Notes: generated by a model not told the origin, from the sequence alone. Positions 1-10,001 are shown, counted from the stretch's first letter. The stretch is 11,528 nt of DNA from Oehlia diaphana (GCA_003833135.1 QZLH01000084.1:177021-188548); one strand, 5' to 3'. Translations and numbers: made by a program.

Positions 1-1
1 T

Positions 2-400
2 AATAATATACCTATGCTTAAAGTTTGCCGCTTAAAACATCAAAGTCGACAAAGAACTCCACAGCTTGCAAAAGAAGAATTTATAGAAATTGAACGTGCT
101 CCAAATGCTGTTGATTTTTTAGAGTGGGAAACTAAACAAGGAGCTGTAAAATCAACAAATAGAATTGACGATATAGTAATTTTAACTTCAAAGGGACAAG
201 AATTATTTCAAAATATTCAACTTGGACTAAAAAAGGATTGAGCATGCTGGTATTGGACGATGTATTGCTCTGGAGATGGGTATAAAGGAAACTTAAAAAA
301 TTCCAATGATATGCATTTATGTCAAGTTAGAGTAATTTCAGAATGTCGAATCTCATGGCTAAATTCTCCTACTCCCTTTTTATTTATTATAAAACACTAA
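2..400 (+). pseudogene. Unrecognised reading frame, partial at left edge, interrupted by one TGA
   Basis: The frame is already open at base 2, so its true start may lie outside the window; the first ATG is at 14. It runs to a TGA at 239-241 and then stays open in the same frame for 52 more codons, to a TAA at 398-400. The first part is charged and hydrophilic (for example FIEIERAPNAVDFLEWETK, then SKGQELFQNIQLGLKKD). The part after the TGA is rich in Cys and Trp (ACWYWTMYCSGDG). No family is recognised. It may be the last exon of a gene ending at 241, an old coding remnant with a premature stop, or chance. The last 21 bases overlap the final exon of the kinase gene on the other strand. Confidence 0.3.
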
Positions 401-2193
401 TAAGAATAAATTACCATTGGAACTACTTGGTATACATTGATTACTCGATTTACTAAGATTACTAGCTATAATAATATGAATCATTTATTTAATATTTTAT
501 TGAATAAAATTCAATATAATTTTAATAAATACTTACCATTACTAGAAATAGTAAAATCATTTGATCTACTGATATAAAATGCTATTTAAAAAAAAAAGAG
601 GTCTATTTATTAAATAATAAGGAACTTATACTAAAACATTATTATCTTTATATTACCTTTTTGTTCTTCTATTATTATTATAAAAAGAAGATATTATTAA
701 TAATACTAAATATTAAAAAAAGATTAAATTAATAATATATGAAATAATTATACCTTCTGTTGCATTTTTTGGTTCAGGTAGGTTTTCAAATTTATAAATT
801 TTACTTGTAAATGATTTACTATTCATGTTAATTTTTTCTTTATCTATTTTTGCTATTAATTGAGGTAATTCATTTGGATTATTTTGATAATATGTTTTAA
901 TTTCTCCGATTTTTTCCCAAAGTGTATCAATACCAGGTCTTTTTAATGGATTAGCATCCCAGCATTGTTCCATTAAACTTTTATATTTTGAAGGAATTTC
1001 TGATATAATTTTTGGTCTTATACCATCAATAATATTAAATGCAAGAATACAATCATGTTCATAATTCATAAATGGTGGTTGTCCAAATGAAATTTCCCAC
1101 ATAAGCATTGCAATACTATAAATATCAGATTTAAAAGTATATCCTCTTCCAATAATAACTTCAGGAGCTATGTAAGGAAGATTTCCATATATACTTGTTG
1201 ATGGCTTATCTGCAGGACCACAAAATCCAAGATCACTAATCTTCCAAATATCATTAAACTGTGAATATAATATATTTCCAGAATGCAAATCTCTATGAAT
1301 AGAATTCTCTCTATGAATAGAATAAAGATCTTCAATTATTTCAAAAGTAATCCTAATTCTCTCATTCCATGTAAGTTGATTATGATTTTGTTGTAAATAT
1401 TCTCTTAAATTCATGTCATACTTATTCATTACAAGTATATAATTTCCATTTGATGGATTTTGTGTTATACCATAACATATAACAATCTCTGAAAGTTTGT
1501 TGCTTAAAGTTAAATGTGATTTAGCCTTTAAAAAATAATAAATTTTATCAATAATTAAATATTAAATTTATTAAGTTCTTTAATATTTTAAGTTACAAAC
1601 CTCTTCAAACCAACTTTGACTTGCATTTTCAATATTTTTTAATTCTTTAAGTATTACATTATGAGTTCCAAATCTTACTAATTGTTGCACTTTAGAATCC
1701 CATTCATAATATGAACCATCAATCCATTCTGCTGTATAAATCTCTGAGAATCCACCTTTTGTCAGATATTTAATATTTTCTAAATTATTATATGGAATCC
1801 ATTCAATAATTGTATTTGGCATGAGTGTTTCCATTTGACAATTTTTTATTAAATTATCATTAACATTATTTCCAGAAGTCCAATTTGAAAAATTATATTT
1901 TAAATAATTTCGAACACAATATTCACAATATAATGTAGCTAAACATTTTTGGTTACAATTTTCACATATTCTTCTTGTCCCTGAATTATAAATAATTTTA
2001 TCTCGGTCATAATTTTTATTATTTTTTTTATTGCTTCAGTTTTTTCTTCTTCTGTAAGAGATTCGTCAGCAAGAATGAATTGTTCAATAAGTTCGTATTG
2101 TTCATGAAAGTTAACGTAAATATTATAATCAATTGACAAAAGTGCTCTCATAAGTACCGCTTCTATTAATTCTCTTCGGATTAATTTAGACAT
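380..2193 (-). CDS. Protein kinase, TKL/Tyr-kinase-like, five exons, with a frame break in exon 1
   Basis: Proposed exons are 2193-1601, 1525-754, 668-657, 581-537 and 465-380. The introns (75, 85, 75 and 71 bp) all have GT...AG ends, and the phases agree throughout. If the exon 1 frame break is bridged, the product is 502 residues. Residues 1-57 form a charged helical N-terminus. Residues 77-93 hold paired Cys motifs (CENC, then CEYC) that could bind a metal. The kinase domain spans about 135-405: glycine loop KGGFSEIY (146-153), ATP-binding Lys183, helix C Glu197/198, catalytic HRDLHSGN (275-282), DLG at 296-298 where most kinases have DFG, APE at 318-320, and conserved Arg394. The C-terminal tail is Ser/Asn rich, as in Rhizophagus kinases of this type as I remember them. 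The likely role is Ser/Thr phosphorylation in signalling; substrate and location are unknown. The start at 2193 is chosen because the N-terminus resembles the family. Whether the gene is functional depends on the frame break near 2022-2029. Confidence 0.85.
2022..2029 (-). other. A8 homopolymer where the kinase frame must shift by -1
   Basis: On the coding strand, eight A follow a codon ATA, giving A AAA AAA in zero-frame phase. The reading frame from the ATG at 2193 fits the family only up to this run and ends at a stop near 1939. The frame that encodes the Cys motifs and the kinase domain fits from this run onward and is closed just upstream by a TGA at 2038-2036. One extra A would join the two parts with no gap relative to the family. 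The run is therefore an allelic or assembly indel, an inactivating mutation, or a slippage site. Confidence 0.8.
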
Positions 2194-4233
2194 TTTTGTA
2201 AAAAAAAAAATTTTTTTCTAATAATAGTGCAAAAGAAAAATTAAGTTTCCATAGACGATAAGTGGTGTAACTACCAAGATTTTAATATTGTCCACTGATC
2301 TACATGTCATGTGCTACATTGCTGCGTAACAAAATAATGATCATCTGATCATAAACAAAATAAAATTTATCATTACCAGTAACCTGGATCTTTATTATTA
2401 TTATATTATTTGTACATATCGATATATGATATAAATACTACGAAGGCACAAATAACGATAAAAGGTTAAACTTTTGTAGACTAGAAATATTTTTTGCAAA
2501 TTTTAATTTTAGATGTTTTTTGAAAAAAAAAAGTGTTTTATCAAATAATAGAATTCAAAAATCAAAACACCTTTAAATTCATACAGTAGTAAATAAAATT
2601 TCAATTACCGTATTAGTTCTAAATTATCAATAAGTTTCAATGATAATAAAAAAAAATAATAATAAATATTTAATAATGGATTACTTATTTTCTTTTTTCA
2701 ATTATTTAAATTAATTAATAATATTTTATTTTAGTTATTACTTAGGAATATATGTTTTTTATTAGCTATTGATTTTTAATGAGCCAAATTTGAGGTTCAA
2801 TGAAAGGGTGGAAATAAAAATTCAATTTTGATGATAAAATTTTATTTACATAATATTTCGATAATATAAAACAATAACATATTTTTCTATTGCCTTTTTC
2901 GTGGAATAATGAGCTTACAAAAATTATAAAGTCAACCATATTTTAGATAATTTTCTATGTATCTTTTAAAAAAATAATTCAAAGAGATTATCTCTTCCGT
3001 AAATTAATTTTTTTATTGTAGTAAAAAAGTTTATTTATGGTTGGAAACTAAAACCACTAAATATTTAAGAGTAACATGCACAATAACATACTGTACATAT
3101 TACAAGTCAATATATATTATGACATTATTATTGATTATTGTCTCTATTTGGTGAACGACTCTATAAAGTTATCCTTATTTTGAACTCTAATTTTCTGTTT
3201 ATCACTTTCAATTCACTTTTAATGCAAGAGAAACCATTTAATAGAACTTTCTAAGAATTTAGACCACGATAAATTATACCCACTATTTGCGTAATTTACG
3301 TAAGAAATTGGCTGATAATGAAAGCGCGATCAAATAATAACTGAGGTTGGTATTCATTGATGCATTATTAATAACTTACAATATATTCTAATGGCTATTT
3401 TTTTAGTAATGAATATAGGATTCAATTTAATTCATCATATTATTTATTCTTCTTCTTTCATTACCGAAATTTTTCAGAGTTGTTTGAAAACATTAACGTT
3501 CGATAAATAAAAATATTAGATTAAAAACTGAAATACAAGGATTGTAAGAATCACATGTATGATCAATATTTGAGTTAACAATACTGGAATATTCATTACT
3601 TACCTTTTCGATGTCTATATCTTCTTGCGACTTCTTATATGGATATTTTGCTATAAATATCGAAAAAGCATCTAAAGATCAATTTTACTTATTTTTTTTT
3701 TATGATAAAAAAATATAAATTGCTTATAAATTAATAAATATCAAGCATAATTTACAAATTAGCGCATAAAGTCTTATAATATTTTAGGTTGGACCCGTTT
3801 TCACCATTACTCATGAGACGAGTCCTACTATTTGGTTAGACGGGTACTAATCAGAGTTAACAAATTTCTACTTAATTCTGAATAACGCTGACCAAAATTA
3901 GGAACCCTTAATCGTATACAAGAAAGGATTTTATTTTGATTTATATTCCAAATAATTACTTTTTTAAGTTTATACAAAATTGAGACAGATTTTATAATAT
4001 TCATAACAAATTTTCACAACATGAAAAATCTTCACATAGCATTTTTGAATTTATTGAATTTTATTTAATTTATTATATTCAATAAATAAAATAATTTCAT
4101 TAAAATAAGTTATAATTGAGGACTACAAATCCAAAGTCGTATTATATTTGTTTCTTTGTATAAGGAAAATATTAATTCGTTATAAATAAAATATAAAAGG
4201 CAAATATATATACAAATAATTATTATTTCCTAC
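2194..4233. other. Gene-free AT-rich stretch
   Basis: I see no convincing coding exon or RNA gene on either strand. The DNA is dominated by A and T runs. The only local structure noted is a direct repeat of the palindrome TGATCA (2338-2343 and 2346-2351), a TTACGTAA palindrome near 3296, and an ACCCGT/ACGGGT inverted pair (3793-3798 and 3840-3845). The segment just upstream of the kinase start (2194-2300) should hold that gene's promoter, but no clear core element stands out. Confidence 0.5.
3793..3845. repeat. Short inverted repeat ACCCGT...ACGGGT in a GC-richer patch
   Basis: Perfect 6-bp arms lie 41 bases apart, inside a patch (about 3785-3860) that is visibly less AT-rich than its surroundings. 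It could be the end of a small non-autonomous element or chance. No target-site duplication was identified. Confidence 0.25.
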
Positions 4234-5475
4234 CTTCATATAAATGTCATTATCAACAATGTCAATAGAATTAATAATTTTCCTAATTTCAGATAATTCT
4301 TCAGAACTAAAATTAACTTATACTGCTTCAACATTTTCTTCCAAATGTTTAATTTTTCTTATGCCAAGAATAACAATCATATTATTTTCATGTAAAAAGC
4401 ATATAAAATAAAAATGGTATGATACTAAAATGTAATGTAATGAATTTTTAAGGTTAATATTTAATTGAGCTAGAATCCAAGATAAACTAAATTGACCTGA
4501 AGTTACGCCTTTTTTTCCCACCAATTCATTAAATTTATGTCCAATTTTCCAAAGTTTTATTGAAATTTTTCACCTTGAAAATATGGAATAAATTTTATCA
4601 TCGATAGACTTAAATTTTCCTAAAAAGAAAAAAATATACATATGCATACATATTTGTAAAATTGCTACTACATTTTCAAAATGATAATACGGTTAGAAAT
4701 CTGCGTCCAAATGGACTATAAACTACTATTGTGACATCTATTTCATGATAAGCTTCCATAATTCCATTTGTTTCAATGTCAAGAATCCAAGAACTATATT
4801 CTATCTTAAAAAATAATTTTAATACGGATCGTATTAGTCATTTTGAACGTTAAAATAATTTCGGAATTATAAATAAAAATTGATGTACTTACTTGAACTT
4901 CGACAATAGGATGAACTTTTATAAGCACGTCGAAGAGTTTCTCAGGAACATTCAGAAAGACTAATATATTTGATTTTCCTTCTTCAACAAGTTCAGCTAG
5001 ATTTCCGAAAGTGCCTTTAATGAGTCTACAAGATTTTGCAAGCTTTAAGAACGTATTATAGTGTACCCGATATACCTTTAAATTCACTATTATCAATGCC
5101 AAATTTTGAAAATGAAAGAAACACTTCATTACGAACTTTTGAAAGGAGGATTTCATTTGTTCCATCTCCTTAAATATCTTTTATATTTTAAAATTAAAAA
5201 AATTTAATATATCATTGACGTTATTTTAAGCTAAATTATCAAAAATTTTAAATACAAACAGCAATATCCCAAATGGTACATCCTAAATCATTGCTTTGAT
5301 TCAATGGCTGAGCCATAAGTAAAAGTACCCTATCATATAAAAAAAATTAAAGTTATTAAAAGATTATATAATTAATGAGTTTAAAATTTAAATGATGTCA
5401 ATACCAATTGACGTTGCTTTTTGCAGGAGTTTTTTAATATCACTTTTACCAAATTCATGAATAAAAACATTTTCT
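4234..5475 (-). pseudogene. Decayed aldo/keto reductase (aryl-alcohol dehydrogenase/pyridoxal reductase type)
   Basis: Pieces of one aldo/keto reductase occur in order along the minus strand. They are: a weak N-terminal trace (HEFGKSD, near 5460); LNQSNDLGCTIWDIA (about 5306-5257); TNEILLSKV...NEVFLSFSKFGIDNSEFKG (about 5160-5075); LIKGTFGNLAELVEEGK through KVHPIVEVQ (about 5027-4893); IEYSSWILDIETNG through VVYSPFGRRFLT (4804-4691); then FQGEKF, KKGVTSGQFSLSWILAQ, ILGIRKIKHLEENVEAV and SSEELSEIRKIINSIDI (4619-4234). Two old introns are still visible at 4892-4805 (GTAAGT donor) and 4690-4620. Intact members are NADPH-dependent cytosolic enzymes of about 330-340 residues that reduce aldehydes or pyridoxal. 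This copy has stops after ISGTL, after FQGEKFQ and after VEAV, several frame changes, and an out-of-frame insert between WILAQ and the IRKIKHL segment. The part that should carry the catalytic His (the YIDLYYQHR region) is missing, so it cannot make an active enzyme. Confidence 0.85.
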
Positions 5476-5479
5476 AAAA

Positions 5480-6690
5480 AAAAAAAAATGGAAATGGAAT
5501 GAAATGAAAAAAAATGACAATAATAATGGTTTTACCGGATAATAGATAAACCAAACTTTTTAATTTAATGTTTATGAATCGTTTGATACGTATGCAAAAT
5601 AATTTAATGATCTGTAAAAAAAAAAAAACTGATTTATTTAAGGTTAGTTTATTATTTACCCAAAGAATTTGTTTAATAATATTAATACAATTATTTCTTT
5701 CAAGTATTTTTACACTCATGTTAATAAATAAAGTATTACATTATACATGAATTTATATCTATAGAACGTTTATTCCATTTATATATTTTTATTTGTCTAA
5801 TATTCTCTTAACATCATAATATATCAAAAAAGAAATAAAAGAATAATATACGAAATCTTAATTAATTATCTTACAGTACTTAATATAATAGTACGTTGAA
5901 AGGATACGGGAAAATGCACAATTCCGCAACACTAAAAAGATGATTTGGATACGAGATTTACAGGGAATTTATACGGATTTACTTGATTCTGAATACTATT
6001 TATATAATCTTCCATTAATTAAATTAGCCAAAATCGTTAGATTCGGGATATCACCATTTTTCTCTGAATGCCATCATACTTACTTTAAAGCATAAATCCT
6101 ACAGTTATTACTACTATAGTTGTATTTAGTAACAATTTGTCATATTATCATATTCTCTTAAATATTTCATACATTATTTTTTTTGCCACTTGGGGTAGAA
6201 ATATCGATCATCCCATAGGAGTGACTGATATGTTACCCTCCCATTTAATAATTGTATCACTGTGCATTTCATTCAAGATCATGTAAAAGTTACGCTACCC
6301 TTTTTACTGAACGGTCTATCAAGTTCGGCATGCCATCCATAGGAGATATTTTACGGGACTAAGTTTTGTTGATTAATTTAAACAAAAAACTCTAACAAAT
6401 AATTATTGTTTAAGTTTATTTCTGGCTAGTTTCGCAAAATTGAAAATGTATGACATAAAAAAACAAATATAGCCAAACATATTAATTGACAAATTGGATA
6501 TGATACAGTCAAAGCTTCAGAATATCATTGGCCCCTGACGATCTTAATAAGACATACTCACGTATCAATACTATTATAAAGGACATTTATGTCAGCCTTT
6601 ATGTACATTTCCTTCAATTACTATTTTTAAATGATTTACTTTCCTGGTAATAAGTAGATTAATTATTTCATACAGCTTCATAATTTATTA
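5480..6690. other. Gene-free stretch with homopolymer A runs
   Basis: No coding region is supported on either strand; the reading frames present are short and made of low-complexity Phe, Ile, Leu and Lys codons. Two long A runs lie near 5476-5488 and 5617-5628. A less AT-rich patch at 6185-6365 is listed separately. Confidence 0.5.
6185..6365. repeat. Repeat-like, less AT-rich patch, possible mobile-element relic
   Basis: The base composition is clearly less AT-rich than the flanks. A near-identical short sequence occurs twice in direct orientation: ATCCCATAGGAG near 6210 and ATCCATAGGAGA near 6339. No open frame or recognised element ends are visible, so the identity is unknown. A remnant of a dispersed non-coding repeat is the simplest guess. 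Confidence 0.3.
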
Positions 6691-7262
6691 GGTTACCTTT
6701 TCTCGAATGCCAATATACCATTTCTCGAAGTCGATTTTTCTGAATACTCATTTCCCGAACTTGGATCATTTCCTGAAATTCCAATTTCCCGAATACAACC
6801 AAACTTCCTTAAGTTCAATTCCCGAATTTCAATTTCCAATATCTAGACTATTCATTTTTCATAATACATGGATTTATATGGAAATGATAACAAGGAATTA
6901 TTACGTTAAGAATTTTATTGTCAAATTATGTACTTACTGTACGTAATAATTACTTGCGTAGTGGATCGGATGATCGTAAAATTTACGTACAAATTGTATA
7001 AATCATTTTATTTAGATATATTTCTTTTTATATTTATTTAAACTTTTGTATAATCAATGTTATTTTGTCATTGTGATTTATTAAATATAAATAAAAAATC
7101 TATTCTAAAAAAAGAAATTCTTATACATCATTAAATCCAGTAAAATGCCCATTTGGGATATTATTAATATTAGGAAAAATGGAGTTTCAGGAATGACTCA
7201 ATTTGGGAAATGTATCTTCAGGAAATGATATATTCAGAGAAATTGGTATTCGGGAAAACAAT
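6690..7262. mobile_element. Foldback-like element with subrepeat-bearing inverted arms
   Basis: The left arm (about 6698-6845) holds repeated, degenerate TTTCCCGAA-type units spaced roughly 15-25 bases apart. The right arm (about 7150-7258) holds the same unit on the other strand (ATTCGGGAAA, TTTGGGAAA, TTCAGGAAA). The outer ends pair best: 6698-6714 against the reverse complement of 7242-7258 matches at 15 of 17 bases. About 300 bases of AT-rich DNA with no gene separate the arms. Inverted arms made of short tandem subrepeats are typical of foldback transposons and some MITEs. No transposase and no clear target-site duplication were found. Confidence 0.55.
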
Positions 7263-7576
7263 ATTGTACCAACGCAGTTTAATGAGATGGTAAAGTATGA
7301 GCCATGTGAAAGTCATACCTAATAATTTGACGATCAGCACATCTTGAATCAAATTTATAATAACGTGATGTTAATGTATGCGGATTATAATTGTTTGTTT
7401 AACGTAACACAGCCCCTTAAAAAAATTATATAATTATTCCCCCCCTCCAAAAATCTGGATATTAAGTTGGAATAGTCTAGTAAATACAACAAATATATAT
7501 TTTTTACATATATTTTGCATATATACCTGAAAAAATTTAGAACTGAAGAAGCTATTATACAACATAAGGAAATAAG
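7263..7576 (+). promoter_or_regulatory. Upstream region of the P450 gene
   Basis: This 314-base stretch leads to the P450 start codon at 7577. It contains a run of seven C followed by TCC at about 7439-7448, unusual in this AT-rich DNA and including a CCCCT core like the yeast stress element. TATA-like alternating AT runs follow at about 7494-7528. Which of these, if any, act as a core promoter cannot be told from sequence alone. Confidence 0.3.
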
Positions 7577-9319
7577 ATGTTTTTTAAACTGCTCGGGAAT
7601 TTTGAAATTAATGATTATATCTTCTTGTCGAATACAATTTTAATGGTCTATATAGCACATTATTATTACAAATATTTTACTCGTGTCAATCCTATACCTG
7701 GTCCTTTCCCATACCCATTCTCATTCGCATTCATTGGTTATTTTCCTTGGTTTAATAAAGATTTCCAAAAGTTTTATAGTAATTGTTACGAGAAATATGG
7801 TGACATATTTGAGCTTTATGGAAGTATACGTGGAAGTGTAAGAACTATAGTTTTATGTCGAAGAGAATACCTTGAAGATCTTTTATCTGAAAGTACGCAT
7901 GGATTGAAATTTCCAAATCATGAAGGATTAGAATGGGGATTAACATTAAATGATAATTTTAAAACGTGGATGTTTAATCGTCATTTTTTTAATCAAACTA
8001 TTTTGTCACCGAAATTTACTAATGAAGCTATTGATTGTATTAACAAGCTTTTCAATGAATTAGAAAATTATTGGGATAAGTTGTTTCTTAAAGAAGAATT
8101 TATTAATGAAAATAAAAATAAATTGGATTTTTCAAAGTGGTTTAACCATTACACAAATGATATGATTATTAGTTTGTTAACTGGTGCAAAATCTTATACA
8201 ATGGCAGCTTATTTTGATACTTTTAGTGATGAAAAATCTCATTTTCCATCAGCAATAATCAATGATTCTGTTAAATTTGTTCAAGCACTTAATAATCTTC
8301 TTTTAGGATATTTAATATTTTTCATAATTTCACCTTTGTTAAGGAATTACGTTCCATATTTTAAAAATAAAGCAAATGATTTACTTCGAAATAAGGATTT
8401 TATTGATCAAAAGTTGAATGCAATGATTAAAAGACGTAGAAAAGAAATTGAAGATATACCATTGGACGAACCTTTACCGCATGATATGTTGACATCGATG
8501 ATTATCAAAAATACACTTCGTGATAATAATTATATCGAAACTGGTGAAATCGATAGACCTATGACTGATTATGAAATTCGCGTTAATTTATTTGATGGAA
8601 TTCTTAGTGGAACTTATAAAGTAAGTATATATATTTTTTTTTTTGGAGAAATTCATGTTTTAGGTTTATTTTACAATTTTAATCATCGAAATGCAATATG
8701 TTTTAACTTGAAATTATATTAATCATTTCGTTTTTTTTTATTTCATATATAGAGTGCGAATATGCTTACATTCATTATTTATTATATTGCACATAATCCA
8801 GGTGTGAAAAAAAAAATGTTAGAAGAAATTGATAGTATATTCCAAGGTGATAAAACGCGATCGATTACTAAAGATGATTTTTATAGTTTAAGTTACTGTG
8901 AAGCAATTGTGAAAGAAGCAGCTCGCATTTTCCCAATTAAACACATGCTTACAAGGTGTATTGATAAACCTGAAGAAGTAGCGGAATATCAATGGCCAGC
9001 TGGCACATTGTTTCTAATTAATATTAAAGCTATTCATAATAATGATGATTATTGGGAAGAACCTAATAAATTTAACCCTGATAGATGGATGGTTGAAAAT
9101 TTTGAGCCAAAGAAGAATTCTTTTATTATGTTTGGTGGAGGATTAAGATTATGTCCAGGAAGAAAGTTGGCAATGATTGAATTAGTTTGTTTGATGGCTT
9201 TATTGTTTAGAAAATATGAAATTGATTTAGTAGATATGGATGCTCCTATTAAAACTACGAGTGACGGTGTTGTAACTGCTTGTAAAGAATTATTAGTTGA
9301 AATTAAACCAAGAAATTGA
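7577..9319 (+). CDS. Cytochrome P450, membrane-anchored, two exons
   Basis: Exons 7577-8620 and 8753-9319 flank a 132-bp intron (GTAAGT donor, ATATAG acceptor, phase 0), giving 536 residues, normal for a fungal microsomal P450. Residues 15-34 form a hydrophobic ER anchor, followed by the proline-rich hinge NPIPGPFPYP (38-47). WMFNR (131-135) fits the helix C WxxxR that contacts a heme propionate. EAAR (403-406) is the ExxR motif, NPDRW (456-460) the PERF-type element, and FGGGLRLCPG (475-484) the heme-binding loop with ligand Cys482. The enzyme should bind heme and take electrons from a P450 reductase at the ER; the substrate is unknown. The I-helix, normally (A/G)Gx(D/E)T, here reads SGTYKS (344-349), lacking the acid-threonine pair, and the intron splits it between K348 and S349. 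The start is the first ATG ahead of the anchor. No stop or frameshift is seen. Confidence 0.95.
8621..8752 (+). other. P450 intron
   Basis: The intron begins GTAAGT right after the AAA codon and ends TTTCATATATAG before AGT GCG AAT. Removal restores the I-helix into SAN and then MLTFIIYYIA. A T-rich tract (about 8731-8743) precedes the acceptor. Reading through it instead would add non-homologous residues and hit a stop at 8720-8722. Confidence 0.93.
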
Positions 9320-9667
9320 TTTTTCTTATATTTAAATTCTATACTATTTAATATCAATATTATTTAATTAAATATTTGCGTAAGAATCGGATAGTCTTAA
9401 AAGGATATGAGTAATGTGATAATTTTCACAATTTTGAAATTCAACCTTTCTTCTAATTAAGACATCATTTATGAAAAAGTAATATTAAAGTTAATAATTA
9501 TGATTGATAAATACAAATGTTTTATCTACCTTTTTTTTAATTAAGTTAGTATAATCCTTCTTCTTTAAACTGAAAATATTTTATTATAAGAATAAATTTT
9601 CATTTTCGAGAATTTACTATGCACTTTGAATTTCATTTAATAATAAATTTATTTTGTATAAGAGAGT

Positions 9668-9691
9668 TTATAAAGTCAGTGAACTTTATAA
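9668..9691. repeat. Perfect inverted repeat, 9-bp arms, 6-base loop
   Basis: TTATAAAGT (9668-9676) and ACTTTATAA (9683-9691) are exact reverse complements separated by CAGTGA. It lies about 350 bases after the P450 stop. The arms are AT-rich, so the stem would be weak and chance is possible. Confidence 0.45.
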
Positions 9692-10001
9692 CGAATTTAA
9701 TGTCCTGGTGTAATACCATACGAATTTTTAAATATCTTTGGAATATTAATTATATGTCGAATATTTAATTAAAAATTGAATGAACAATACCTATTACTTT
9801 AACGAATTCGCGTTTGTTTAACGATTCATAGAAAGATCTTCAATCATTTCAAAAGTTCACAACACGGAATATGTTACTATCATATTAGATTTGAACAATT
9901 ACGTCTGAATCAATGTTGGCAAAGTGGAGTCAGATGATGTCAAAGAATCGAAATCAGGGAAATTCTGAACAATAATTACAAAGATGAAATCATGCACTAA
10001 C

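Noticed and set aside
4318..5165. Two stand-alone small minus-strand genes
   Set aside because: Their meaningful residues are pieces of one aldo/keto reductase relic; the ends of each frame run into old introns or frame-shifted sequence.
5474..5750. Two overlapping small frames on opposite strands
   Set aside because: Both are low-complexity Phe/Ile/Leu/Lys translations across A runs, without motifs or splice context.
6707..6946. 79-codon plus-strand frame
   Set aside because: It is the translation of the left arm of the foldback-like repeat; its repeated SIPEFQFP-like residues come from the DNA subrepeats, not from a protein family.
8621..8722. P450 exon 1 extended through the donor site to a stop at 8720
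   Set aside because: The extra residues are non-homologous, while splicing at 8620/8753 joins the I-helix smoothly in phase.
9049..9357. 102-codon frame on the minus strand
   Set aside because: It is antisense to the conserved heme-binding end of the P450 gene, whose motifs explain the DNA fully.
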